From Mactromeris polynyma (taxonomy: Eukaryota; Mollusca; Bivalvia; Venerida; Mactridae), in NCBI GenBank assembly GCA_032209605.1, contig JASFXZ010000004.1, forward strand, positions 33,328,401 to 33,392,400: DNA of 64,000 bases, read 5' to 3'. The notes beneath the pieces are model-generated. The model was not told the origin of the DNA, made no database searches, and saw only the letters and a list, made by a program, of their open reading frames with translations. Position 1 is the first letter of the stretch; each line of letters begins with the position of its first letter. This document shows positions 37,663 to 49,561 of the stretch, piece after piece. The position numbers and the translations under genes are program-made.

Positions 37663-40307
37663 GCTGATTTCCAGCATTCACTCTTTGCCACAGGTATGGT
37701 AGAGAATGAGATGTATTATATCATTACACCAGTTGGTATTGTTTAATATTTATAAGAAAATAAGTTTTATAAAACAACATGTCCTGTTTACTATGAAAAT
37801 TAATAATTAATTATACAATGAGAATTACATATATAACAATTTTATTATTGAAATTAATCAACGAAAGTAAATCAAGTACTTTCAATTTTTGTGGCTAGAC
37901 ACACCAGTTGAAACCAACAATGTTGCACACATACTCCTTACTAAGCATAACTTTCAGGGGGAGGTCCAGCGAGTTCAACACTATCAATTTTGACCGAAGG
38001 TGGGACAGCTGAACGTTACCGGAATTGACTTGCCGTCTGTGTAAGACTCTGCATGGATACAAATTGACCAAAATAGGTAATATAATGTATTTAGAACTAT
38101 ACTGAACCAAACCACAAAATTATGTATTTGTAGTGAATAACATTACAACAGATGTTTACAGCAAATCAATGCAAAAATTGTTCGTTCAATTTGATAATTA
38201 GGAGTGTGCTACCTTAAGTGACATCATTGCTTGAAACCCTCACGTGTGACGTCACCATGTCTTGACAGTAAGCAATATTTGCCCGATATCAACACGCGCT
38301 TTCAGCTTTCCCTCGTTGGATTGTGTGTATAAACTGATTGTTATATAGTCTCTTGTAACTCCAGAATGGAGTGGCAATGTACTTATATCGTTATAATTTG
38401 TATTGTATAGATCTATATTATATGATTGTACATTGATGAGACTTTAATAAATAATACAATAAATATTATAAAGAAATAATTATATTTTTATTCTCAAACA
38501 TAATTTCATAAACTTAATCAATTATTGAATATGAATACTAGGGTCATAGTTTGATTAACACATTTGTAACAAAAAAACGCGTTTAACATAGAATATAAGA
38601 ACATAAAGTTTATCAAACGACTTGAGCGATGAAAGCTCATCGCCATAAGCAAATATATACACAAATGCAACTCAAAAACTTGGAACAAAATGACGGCTAA
38701 GTGAACTATTTCACCTTTCAAGAGTGACAGCGAACGGTATAGATGACCGTATAAGATGTCTTGTAGTAAAACTACCAAAAAATATATATATATTAATATT
38801 CATTTCAGTCTCATTTAAGTACAGTTGAACATAATAAAAACAATATAAATTATTAACAAAACAAAACTACATAGCCATTTTGAATATAATTATAATACAC
38901 TTATATCACAATACAATATATATCAGATACGACACAACAATATTTACGGGATAAACAGGATCAATCGCTAATTGTATAGTAAAAATGTAATAAAATGAAA
39001 CATAATACAAAACCGATGTACAAAATGGACGCTAATGCGCATCTAAAGTTATCAATAAAAAAATAGACTACAATACACGATAACACTAAAATATTACAAA
39101 AATAAATGTCGTATTTATTAGAGAGGCAACTGCTTAATAAATATAATTCATTTATTCTATTATTTTCCATTTTCTTAATTTTTGTTCACTTACGAAATAT
39201 ACGAAATATCCTTTACAAAAAATAAAAATAAATAATTCGAAGGGAGATAACTGTATAAGATGAAAAACCATTTCTTTAACTTACGGTTACCTCCCTTACG
39301 CTTAATAGAAATGACGCATTTTTCCGGATTAGTTTTGAATTTTACTTTCGTAGTTTAATTTTTAGTAATACATAAATCACGAGCTGTAGCAAATGTAAAG
39401 CTACTTATGAAACTTATGCCCACCAATTTAAATCTTCACTAGTGTCAATGGTTAATCGATTCATCAACATATTAAACATTATATGGCTTTTTACATCGTT
39501 TTCATTTGGTTTTCAGTTGTTTATGACATTCAGTTGACCTGACCAGTTTAACCAGAACTAACTCGCCCATTCCCAATATACGACAATGTCCCCACACGAA
39601 TCAGGGTAACGTTTCATTACCATTCTTATCTTAACTATTTTCTTATCTTAAATTTCTGATTGAAGAATATTTTAAAAACTTCTTAAACCGTTACAGAATA
39701 TGTTTCTTTAAAATAGATTTTCTTAAGGACAAAAAGTAATCCAGTCTGATATAAGACGTCACGCGCATTTACATTATAGATAACGATGGCGGCCATATTT
39801 ACGCAAGAACGCTTAAAGTGTAACGTCATCTTAAAGTATCGCAAAATATTAAGAAATTCTTAACTAATAAAAGCTTACTGAAATAAGTTTCTTAGCAAAG
39901 AACTTCTTAAGAACTTTCTTAATCTAAGCAGTTTCTTAAGAAGGTTAATGAAACGCGACCCAGAGGTGGTATACACATAAACGTATCCAAATGTCACGAG
40001 AGGAAAATATAAATATAACCTGCCAAGTTATCCGGACATTCCGGGGACAGCCCTGGTGTCTAACAACTGAGTAACCTCGGCGGGCTTTTTGTTATTGTTA
40101 AACTGAACATACTTATATAATAATGAGTTATATAGACTTAAGATTAGGACTGTGTCAAAGGCACGAATATACTCAAACTTTTTACTTTCATTTTGTACTC
40201 TAGACAATGAAATGTGAATTACGGCGATTTACTACAACTGATGGAAATTTAGCTTGGCTGTCGAATGTTTACAATCACGTTAATGTACAGCCCCCTCCCC
40301 TCCAACA

Positions 40308-43300
40308 CTAAACCGGACAAATTAACCCATTTCTGGCCACATTGGGACCTTCTAATAGTCCTGCATTCTCATCTGCTCCTCCATTGATTCCATGTTCTCT
40401 AGGACATGACGTAAGTTGGGAAAAAACTTTGACGAGTTCATTGCGAACTGTCTTATCTAACATTACAAATAAAATAAAATTACAAAATCCTTGAGCAGGG
40501 TCGCCAAACGCTTGCATATAAAAGAACACTTCGTTATAAATCGTCTTGCACGGTTCCTGTTGATTGCAGAGTGTGATTTTCATGAAGAATCGAATTGTTC
40601 CCCAAATTCTGAGCACATACAACACAAACCACACGTACAGAAAATTCTGATCTCCGTCTCGCACGCTTGGATGAATGTCTCTGAAGCTAACATTTCGATG
40701 ATGCAAATGCTGTAAAAAAGACAATTTTCAATGATAAACACAAGATAGTTAGAAATTATAACATGGTTTTAAATTCGTATGCATTTCAGAATAAATAACA
40801 TACTTGACGTTACGCACGGTATTGTATTGGCAAACATCGTAACGGTTTTCGATATTCAATGCATTGTTCAAAACAACAAATAAAAACATTAGACGCAGTT
40901 GTAAAACGAGGCCTTTGAGGGATTTTCGCTGTCTATATATCCGTTTATATCCGTTTAAAATACTGCAAATAAAAATCCAGTAATTTCGTTGGTTAAAGAT
41001 TCGCGTATAGTATTCTATCAATATCATTGAAATCAGCCCCTAACTTTAGCTCCATTACTTTCCGCTGTTAGGATCTGACTTCACGCCGTAAGAGGTCACG
41101 TTCATATAACCTCTCTAAAAATAGATATGCGTTACCAGGTGCTCGTTCGTGGTCCAATGAAATTTCTCCTTACAAAACCGGGTTAGCGTACAGACGTTCT
41201 TCGTTTATTTGGAGTTTCTGTTTATACTGTTTTTAACTTCCTTCCTGTCGCTTCCGGTTATAAAATTTAAAAAATCGAAACACCACACAAACAACACCGA
41301 TCGACCAAAGAATGTTGCCGTGTAGGATTTGCGGTTGTGTTAATGGTCGCAGCCATATTGAAATTGAAGAAAATACATAATCGGAACGTCTTTGTGATCT
41401 ACGCTCAGATAGAATGTACGGAGCTAGTCGGATATCGACGAATATTCACAACTCTGTACCAAAGCATTTTGCAGCGGACGATTTGATTGGCTACTCAAAG
41501 GTCACAAGAACGTGACCTGTATAATGCAGTAATCAGATCCAGTTAGCGTATAGTATAGTAGCGTGCGACTGTAGCTGATTTTAATGAGATTGAGTATTCT
41601 ATATACACAGCGCTGACAGGGTGTATGACGTGCGAACCAATTTCCCCTTCATGCGCCTCATGTCCATTTTTGCTGTGACGGCTCGACTTGAACACTTTTA
41701 TCGCTTGATGTCCGCAAGTTAATTAAAATTGACAATTGATCTTCATACATGAGTCAATAAATATTGAAAATATTACATGTGTGCTTGTATGAATATTCAA
41801 AACGATAGATCTTTTAAGGTTTGAGTCTAATTCAGCTGTAATCAGACGCTTGCACACATATCTAATTTTTTTTATCTAGAGCTAGGCATCGGAACATTGC
41901 TTGTTTAACTTAATTCTTATGAAAACATGGATTTGCAGTATTATAAATTCGTTATACAGGTTGTTGACAGTGTATGTGGGGCCTTGAGTTATATGGCACA
42001 CATACATGTTATATTCCCCATATACCCTGTCAACAACCTGCATAACTAATAACATAATTAACAACAATTTCATACTCGTATTATATCTCGTAATGATTGT
42101 GTCAGTAAACACAGTGATAAATGGATGTTGTAATCATTACGTGGGCGTTTGTTGTGTTTGAGTTATATTCACTTATCATCAGGTTATCATAAATGTTGAT
42201 AAACAATGTGTCAAGACGGGTTTTGTGTTAAATTATCTATACCGTAAGATATTACATAACAGTAGGACCTCATTCATTCGAATTAAGTGGGTCCGAAGTT
42301 TTATTGTCTTTATGCCTAAGAAGTTACATCGGGAACTGATATTTATTTCGATACCAAGTAATCGCATAAAAGGTTGTTGAATACACTAGGCCTTACTGTT
42401 GATGATAGTATGGTAAATTAGGTACGCTTCATTTGATCATCATTTTCATGACAGAATACAGTTGTTATTGAGACAGCAAAAAAAAGTAAAACGACAAAGA
42501 TTAATGATCTATATGTTACACGTAACAAGAAATTATAACATTATATAATAACAGTACAAATACAATTTACCAAAAAGAATAGGATGTAAAGGGTGTTAAA
42601 AAGTGTGTTAACAAGGTTTGAATTTAGATAAAAAGAAAATGATGCTGTGTACATTGTAGTCTGGTACCTAGCGTACTCTGCACTATAATGTAATGGCAAG
42701 GGCAGGTAATCCAGGCTATGTACATTGTGTTTGTTTGCATAATGAAAAACACTGCGTTTTCATGAATATCTGTTTTATTTAGAACTCTCGCACAGAATTA
42801 AACTATAGGTCCATAGCGACATAGATGGAAAGAGTATTTAGACAAAAAATAATTTCAAACTTTGTGAATGATTTTTTTTACACCCTGTACACACATGAAG
42901 AACAATTTAAAAAATAATCAATAGTTACTATACAGTGGCTGCTGCTGGTCATCGTGTTATCTGTGTTGTTGTTGACGTCATTCATGGTGATCTAATTTAA
43001 CTTTTTCCAAATATACATGGGCACTTCCCACCGGTACAATTGAGGGCAAATTCCCACAAATGAGCCTCAACACGTACGACAGGTATACGACATGAATTGA
43101 GAAATTGGTTGTGATATTCAAGAAAACTAAAAAAACATACCAGATATCTTTTAAGCAGCACGTATAGAGAAGTTGTCAACAAATAACACAGGATTTCCCA
43201 ACCTTTACCAGTGACAAACATCCATACAACGTGGTTTGGTTGGCTTTCATCAATCCAGCACCATGGACCTGTACCGGCTGTACCGTTGCTGAAGTCTTCA

Positions 43301-44450
43301 TCAGTAAAATGTTTGCCTAACACATCAAATTCACCGCCTGCAATTCCTATGATTATTGCTGTAATTAAATAATAGTCAATACCAAACGACTTATCAAATT
43401 TACTAAAAAGATATATATAAGTTTCTGTGGAATCCGCGTTGGAAAAACCAATTATGAAAACTTCGCAGTCTTCACCCTTCAATATGTACTTTATGTAGAT
43501 AAATAAATAATGAACGACATGCAAAAAACTTAGAGCGAGCATATTATAGAAAACAATTATAGTTGGTAACCATTAACATTTAGAGTATCGCCTCTTAGCA
43601 TCGCTTGAAGTCATACTTACGTAAAATGTCAGCACTATGGCAAGACAAGACATTCAACATTTCTGAACATGATTAATGGCTGAGTTATGTCACAAGTCAA
43701 ACAGAAACACTTACCAGGAATTAGCCAAGATAATACATTAGCTGCATAAACTAACTTCCATTTAGATTCCCCATCGAAACGGTATACCACAGTAGAGAAA
43801 AGCAGAATTGCTATAGTGACAGTTAAGTTGAATGAAACGAGACTTGAGAATGTAGTCAAATAACTTTGGTATTTGCAAACAGTTTGGAATGTATTAGTAT
43901 ACCATGCGACCGAAGATATAAGGTATCCTGCAAGTATACCAAGTTCAAACATCAAGATCAAAATCAAAACTGAAGGCAAAAGTTAATATTTGCATTGTAT
44001 TTTAAACGAACGATTACAGCGGATTTTCTTTATCTACAAATAACATATAATGAACATAGCACGTAGCCAGTTTGATTCGATTATTGACAAAAAACATAAA
44101 TACAAGACAAAACTAGAACTATGAAATATCCATGCGTAATTTATTAAAAGATAATGAAACAAATGAGCCAGTTCTTGAAAATACAAATAATGCCAGGATT
44201 GTAAAACTCATTATTGTCCAGAAATGTCAGGAATAAAATAAAATCACCGGTACATACCAGAAGCAGTTAAGCTATCAGCAATTGACAAGAAGGTGAATAC
44301 TTTTCTTGTTGGATTTTTGATTTCCGGTAGCCATATATATGTCCATATGATGACACACGATCCTACTATAGACAAACAGCAACTAACTGTGGATAACGCA
44401 AGAGCAGTTGTAGGAAATGAAATCCGTCCTTCTGAATACATCGTTAACAT
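40308..44450 (-). CDS. GPR157-like seven-transmembrane receptor, copy C
   Basis: Exons 44450-44258, 43927-43715, 43358-43141 and 40709-40308 (193, 213, 218 and 402 nt) join in phases 1, 1, 0 to 1026 nt, 341 residues plus stop. All splice sites are GT-AG, with CTG|GTATGT donors for exons 1 and 3 and CTG|GTAAGT for exon 2. The start is shared with copy A (MLTMYSEGRISFP). TM2 'FLSIAD', TM3 Cys, ECL2 'GTGPWCWID' with an Asn-Gly-Thr glycosylation site, 'TGKGWEILCY', 'LRIWGTIRFF' and 'GDPAQGFCN' are all present. The tail reads 'GGADENAGLLEGPNVARNGL' and four more residues, the fullest version. Together with its lack of lesions, this makes C the best candidate for a functional copy. Intron 3 is large (2431 bp) because of nested transposons. 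Confidence 0.88.
41019..41592. mobile_element. Mutator-like non-autonomous element, 574 bp
   Basis: Flanked by a perfect 10-bp duplication AGTATTCTAT (41009-41018 and 41593-41602). S1 has the single-copy version (AGTATTCTATATACAC near 16099). The ends are inverted, CAATATCATTGAAATCAGC against CAATCTCATTAAAATCAGC (17 of 19 match). Inside them further inverse motifs recur: GGATCTGA near both ends and AGGTCACGTTC. A 9-11 bp target and subterminal repeats fit Mutator-like elements. No open frame of note. Confidence 0.8.
41957..42034. repeat. Inverted repeat in intron 3 of copy C
   Basis: Counterpart of the S1 structure at 16669. The left arm CAGGTTGTTGACAGTGTATG faces a right arm CCCCATATACCCTGTCAACA, ACCTG, with about 30 bases between. 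Pairing is about 23 of 25. Confidence 0.6.
42589..42887. mobile_element. TA-flanked MITE, ends CAGGGTGTTAAA (S4 copy)
   Basis: Copy of the element at 17305, with TA at 42587-42588 and 42888-42889. It is longer than its relatives because of a 62-bp insertion at 42658-42719. Confidence 0.7.
42658..42719. mobile_element. 62-bp micro-insertion with 9-bp duplication
   Basis: The 9-mer GTACATTGT occurs on both sides (42649-42657 and 42720-42728). S1 and S3 have GTACACTGT once and nothing between. The insert begins AGTCTGG and ends CCAGGCT then AT, so its tips are nearly inverse. A TSD of about 8-9 bp and such tips suggest a miniature hAT- or Mutator-type element. Confidence 0.6.
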
Positions 44451-47178
44451 TTTTCCATAATAGTATTACATCATTTTATACCGGTCAAACATTTTACGAA
44501 TGTAACACGCTTATGCAAACAATACACTACATTACGTATCAAAGACGTTCGGAAAGATATTACGGTCCAAAAGTACGAGGACTGTTAAATAAATTAGGTT
44601 ATTCAAATGTTAAAATACACACAACAGAGCTATCCTAATATCTTACGTTTAGTAACCTCAAACGATTCACCACAAGCATACATACAATGTCAGTCTTTTA
44701 ATTTGCTTTGAATATGCAATCACATAACTCTTCATGACACCTACGAGGCACTGTAGTACATGTATACTTTTTGCTTTGATGGATATCCAACTTCAAACAT
44801 CAAACTTTTGGTTAAAATTGTAGAAAGTATCTCGACAATCCATGTTCTTGGTTGTGTCTCGGGAATTTTTTTTTGTAACTGTCCAATTAAATTCGATCAA
44901 CCACTAAACGCGTTCTTCTTAACGTTCTGAGGTATTCTACTGACTGATGTTTCGCTTTTAATATATGACCTTATCATTCATGCGTATATTACTTCACCTT
45001 ACCTTTCAACACAGAAAGCATTTTATCGGACATTAGTCAGAGTTAGCAGCGCATTGACTAAAGCTCCGTGTTCTACCATTATTTTCAGCCCAGTGTCCCT
45101 CCATGTATATTCAAACCCATGGTCATGACGCTAAGCGATACAATGCTAATACACATACATGCAATACTACCAAAACCCTGTAACATGGATACATTGATTA
45201 TTTCAATGGTATGGACTGTGTAGGTTTTGTGTATAGTGTACAAAACATTAGCCGAGCAACGTTACTTATTGAACGACCCTCATGTCTGTTATCATTGTTA
45301 ATAGTAAAAATTGATTACATGAAAGAACACTAGGAAGAAATATTCCCATTGGTCAACATTGTTTGTAATATATTTAAATTTGATCCGTTTTTTTTATAAT
45401 TATCTTGTGAATGATAACCGGTATTCATGATGTGTTGTGGTTTATAATTACTCCCGTTTCCGACAAGCTACTTTAGTTAGGTACATCAGTCAAGTGCCAT
45501 GCCCAAAGTTTATTGCTTACAAAGCAGCACTTAACCGTTTCTTGGATAACTGATACCTTCATCTCATAGCACAGATATGGAGACCACGGCGAGCATACGC
45601 TTCACCTGAGGGCAGTCACATGATCAACTTAGCGGATAGTGCACTTCTAGATATCGAATTGAGCGATTGTGAGTGAACTCTACAGTAAAATAGGAGTTTT
45701 ATGTATCATGACTTACCATTCTTGTAGCAATCGATGGTTAATAATGAGGCATAAATATCAAAATCAACCAGGCGTAATTCGATTACCGAGTCCTTCAAAT
45801 GTAAAAGCTAGCATGATTTTTCCGGCAACATTTACTGGCAATATGAATCATTTAAAGCTATTTTACTAACTTTGGCTGATATACTCAAGTCCAGATAAAT
45901 TTAGCGCCGCTGTACGTTTTCTTCAAGTGACATCATTTCTAGAAAACGCCACGTGTGTCGTCACCATGTCTTGACAGTAAGCAATATTTTCCCGATATCA
46001 ACACTCGTGTTTGATTGTGTGTATAAACTGAGTGTTATATAGTCTCTTGTAACTTCAGAAGGGAGTGGCAATGTAGTTATATCGTTATAATTTGTTTTGT
46101 ATATATTAGATGAGTGTACATTGATGAGACTTTGATAAATAATAAAATAAAAAACATTAAATAATTATTATGAAAAATAGTTACATTTTATTCTCAAACA
46201 TGACTTCATAAACTTAATAATTTATTTAATAAAACTTGGGCCATAGTTTGATTATTTTGACGAATGATTAACACATTTGTAACAATAAAACGCGTTTAAC
46301 ACTTGGCACAAAATGAAGGCTAAGTGAAATAGTTGCGTTTTTAATGGCGTTAGGTATATGCTTGAACATAAATGTATAATATGTCATGATGTTTTTTCTC
46401 ACCTTTCAAAAGTGACAGCGAACGGTTTAGATGACCGTTTAAGATGTATTGTAGTTTGAAAACTACCAACAAGTATATGTATATTATTCATTTCAGCCTC
46501 ATTTATGTACAGTTTAACATAATAAAAAAATACTACATAGCCATTCTGAAACGAATTATAATATACTTATATCACAGTGCTATACATATTAGATACGAAA
46601 CAACAATATTTATCAGATAAAACTGAGGATCAGTAGCTAATTGTATATTAAAAATGTGCTAATTAGAAACTGAAGTTATCATTAGAAAAAAAACAATTAT
46701 CAACATCGATCAGATCGATAGTGAACTAATTAGCAGCTGATTCTCACAATATGTAAAATTTGCATTAATAGCAATTAGAACATTTTAGGCATTATTTACA
46801 CATAAAAACTAAGTCTTTGTCAAATGTTCAAGCAGGTTTTGGCACATATACGATCCAACGATCAATGCGTAAAGAGCATTTCGAGTTTGTCTACATTATA
46901 CTTGCTATGAAATGTATGCTTGCTCAAATAGATTTAATCTTGTTTAACATTATATGAAGTTCGTCTTCCATAACATTACTAAGTCACATTCGTGATCTTC
47001 ATGTTTTATATTTGTACATCTCCCAGTCTTATTTTAATCGATGCTACACCACGGTGAAATTTACTAAATGCCAAAAAAGTAAGTTGACACTATTTGTCCT
47101 GGACAAATGATTTTTAAACAAACAAAAACGTACGAATTTTATTTAGATTTTTTTTAAAATGTTGAAAGTCATTATGTT

Positions 47179-48294
47179 CACTGGAACCCCTTTAAACCGG
47201 AACCCCTTTTTTCGGAAACCCCTTTAAACCGGACAAATCGTCTAGTCCCAACTTTTTTTACTGTATAAATCATCCCTTTAATCCGGAAACTCCTTTATTC
47301 AGGAAACCGGACAAGTATTTTGACAATGGACTCGTGTCTTTCATGGGGTCTACTCCAACCACTCAATTATTGTAAATTATTTTAGTAATTGATAATTTGG
47401 AAATATTTTGAAATCATATCTTTAAGAGAAAACATACACATCACAAAATTTTCTTGTAATCAGGGCTCGAGAAATGTTTATGAAAGTCACTTGTCCCGGA
47501 CTAGTGATACTTTAAAATAACAAGCCCGAATTTTGAAACTGGTAGTCCGAAGTTATATGTTTTTACATTACCTCATATGTTGTCAAATTTTATTAGATAA
47601 TACCACGGACATGGTTTATATGTCCGTGGTATTATCTAATATGTCAGTCGTTCTATATTTTATGTGCATTTCGACTTGTTATTTTGTATTAATAAATGAG
47701 GAAAAAACTGCATTCCAACCAATTCATTTCAGTTCATAAACATTGTTTTTCATTCATTTCCACAGTTCTTATAATTTATTTAGCCGTCTGTTCTAGTTTG
47801 AAAGTTAAGGGGCTAAACTTTGTGTCGTTTCCGTTACAAAACAAAACTCTCCTATAATTCAAGTTTCTAACCAGTGAATATCATTAAATTTGATCTCATA
47901 TGCATTTGTTAATGCGCTCTTTATCTTTAAGATTAAAAACAAACAAAAATGTAAGATAGAAATATCAAATAAAACGTCAGAAGTATTCAGCGTCAACATT
48001 GTATCTGTTTGTTATCCTCCATTGTCCCCTACCATTATCTAAAGCACTCGAGTTTGTCAAAAAATATCCCCAACGGAGGCGCATGTAACAGATAAACCAT
48101 ATTTAAACAGTACTTGTCAAATCATTTAATATTGCATTTTCGATAAAGAAAATTAATGTATTTTTAGTTAGGTTTTCACTTCCAGATTTAATGGATTTTT
48201 GATACAAATCACTGTAGTACTAAACAAAATATAGATCCAAATGTCACCGTTTAAAAATATGCCAAATCTTGTCCAGTTCTCAAAACCTCTTTAG
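47179..48294. mobile_element. Pogo/Tigger-like element lacking its right end
   Basis: The left end CACTGGAACCCCTTTAAACC is followed by iterated GGAACCCC...TTTAAACCGGA motifs to 47310. The matching right end survives only in S2 (21740-21761). S1 has the uninserted TA site (14565-14566). The tip style 'CACTRGAAMCCC, AAACCGGA' is typical of pogo/Tigger or Jerky-type transposons. No transposase frame is visible. The left flank (ATTATGTTCA) is rearranged relative to S1. Confidence 0.6.
47591..47641. repeat. Perfect 22-bp hairpin
   Basis: The arms 47591-47612 and 47620-47641 are exact reverse complements (core AGATAATACCACGGACAT) with a 7-base loop GGTTTAT. It lies in the Tigger-like element. Such a fresh, perfect palindrome could be a foldback tip, a templated mutation or a transcript hairpin. 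Confidence 0.9.
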
Positions 48295-49561
48295 TCGTTT
48301 ATAAAAAATGTCGTTTTATAATAATTTCTAGAAAAGAGACAACTGCTGAATAAACATAATTCATTGATTTTATTTCTTTTTCCTTTTTTTTATTTTGATT
48401 CACTTACGAAATATGCGAAATAGCCTTTACAACAATGAAACAAAAATAATTCGGAAGATAACTGTATAATATGAAAAAACATTTCATTAACAAATATACA
48501 TGTAAATGACGCATTTTTCCAGTTTAGCTTTGAATTTTACATTTTTTCTTTTTGTAGTTTAATTTTTAGTAATAACTTAATAACGAGCTGTGGCAAAAAT
48601 GTACTTATAAATCAGAGCCCACCAATTCAAATCTTCACTATTCAATGGTAATCGATCCATAAACATACTAACATTATATGGCTTTTGACAACTTTTTAAT
48701 TAGGTTTTCAGTTGTTTATGACATTCTGTTGACCTGACCAGTTTAACCAGAGTACTAACTCGCCCTTATCCAACAGACGACAATGTCCCCATACTAATCA
48801 GGGTACCGTTTCATTAACATTCTTATCTTAACTGTTTTCTTTTCTTAGATTCTGATTGAAGATTATTTGTAAGAACTTCTTAAACCGTTATAGAATGCGT
48901 GTCTTTAACATTGATTTTCTTAACATATTTTTAAGGAAAGAAAGTAATCCAATCTGACATACGACTTCACGCGCATTTACATTATAGATAACGACGGCGG
49001 CCATATTTACGCAGGAATGCAAGAAGGTGTAACGTCATCTTAAAGTTCGCAAAATATTAAGAAACTCTTAACTAAGAAAAGCTTACTGGAATGCTTTATC
49101 CAAGAAGTTTCTTAAGACGGTTAATGAAACGCGACCCAGAAGTGGGATACAAATGAACGTATCCAAATGTCACGACAGGAAATTATATATTAAACATGCC
49201 AGGTCTTCCATACTTTCCGAGGTCAGCCCTGGTCTCTTAAAAACTTTCTTAAATCGAAAATATTAGATGAGAAAATATTTAAGATAAGAATGTTAATGAA
49301 ACGGGACCAAGGTCTCTAACAACTAAGCAACCCGGACAGGCTTTTTTGTTATTGTTAAAACTGAACATGCTTATATATTATTGAGTTATATAGACTTAAG
49401 ATTATGACTGTGTCAAATTTGTACACTTTCATTTTGTACACTAGCCAATAGAATGTGAATAACGGCGATTAACTACAAATGATGAAACTTTAGCTTGGCT
49501 GTCGAATGTTTACAATCACGTTAATGTACACACCACCCTAATAACACTATATCGGGAAAAG

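Larger units (their letters stand above)
33055..38212. mobile_element. 5.16-kb insertion flanked by TTAA
   Basis: S1 reads ATCTTTAAGTGACATC near 21308. S3 reads TTCTTTAA then GGATGCCCACTC at the left, and GAGTGTGCTACC then TTAAGTGACATC at the right, so TTAA is duplicated. The ends are imperfect inverse copies (GGATGCCCACTC and GGTAGCACACTC). TTAA targets are typical of piggyBac and Kolobok elements. The insert carries a Myb/SANT-like fragment, which is more usual for PIF/Harbinger (3-bp TWA target), so the family is open. No DDE transposase is recognisable. It also contains a run of 14 G (34056-34069) and a mollusc-type repeat at 36.77-37.2 kb. Confidence 0.75.
25536..38285. repeat. Tandem duplication unit S3
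   Basis: Unit of 12.7 kb, enlarged by two insertions: a Tc1-like transposon (26041-27549) and a 5.16-kb TTAA-flanked insertion (33055-38212). Between them it holds the receptor pseudogene B. The stretch upstream of B (32.2-33.05 kb) matches S1 20.44-21.3 kb, so exon 1 and its surroundings are deleted at a junction near 32205. No other gene is seen. Confidence 0.85.
38286..46008. repeat. Tandem duplication unit S4
   Basis: Unit of 7.7 kb holding receptor copy C. It carries the 97-bp insertion near 38590-38690 shared with S3 and S6, lacks the 14.05-14.58 kb part of S1, and has a private 574-bp Mutator-like insertion (41019-41592) in intron 3. The upstream stretch (44.65-46.0 kb) matches S1 19.1-21.4 kb with deletions and holds no other gene. 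Confidence 0.85.
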
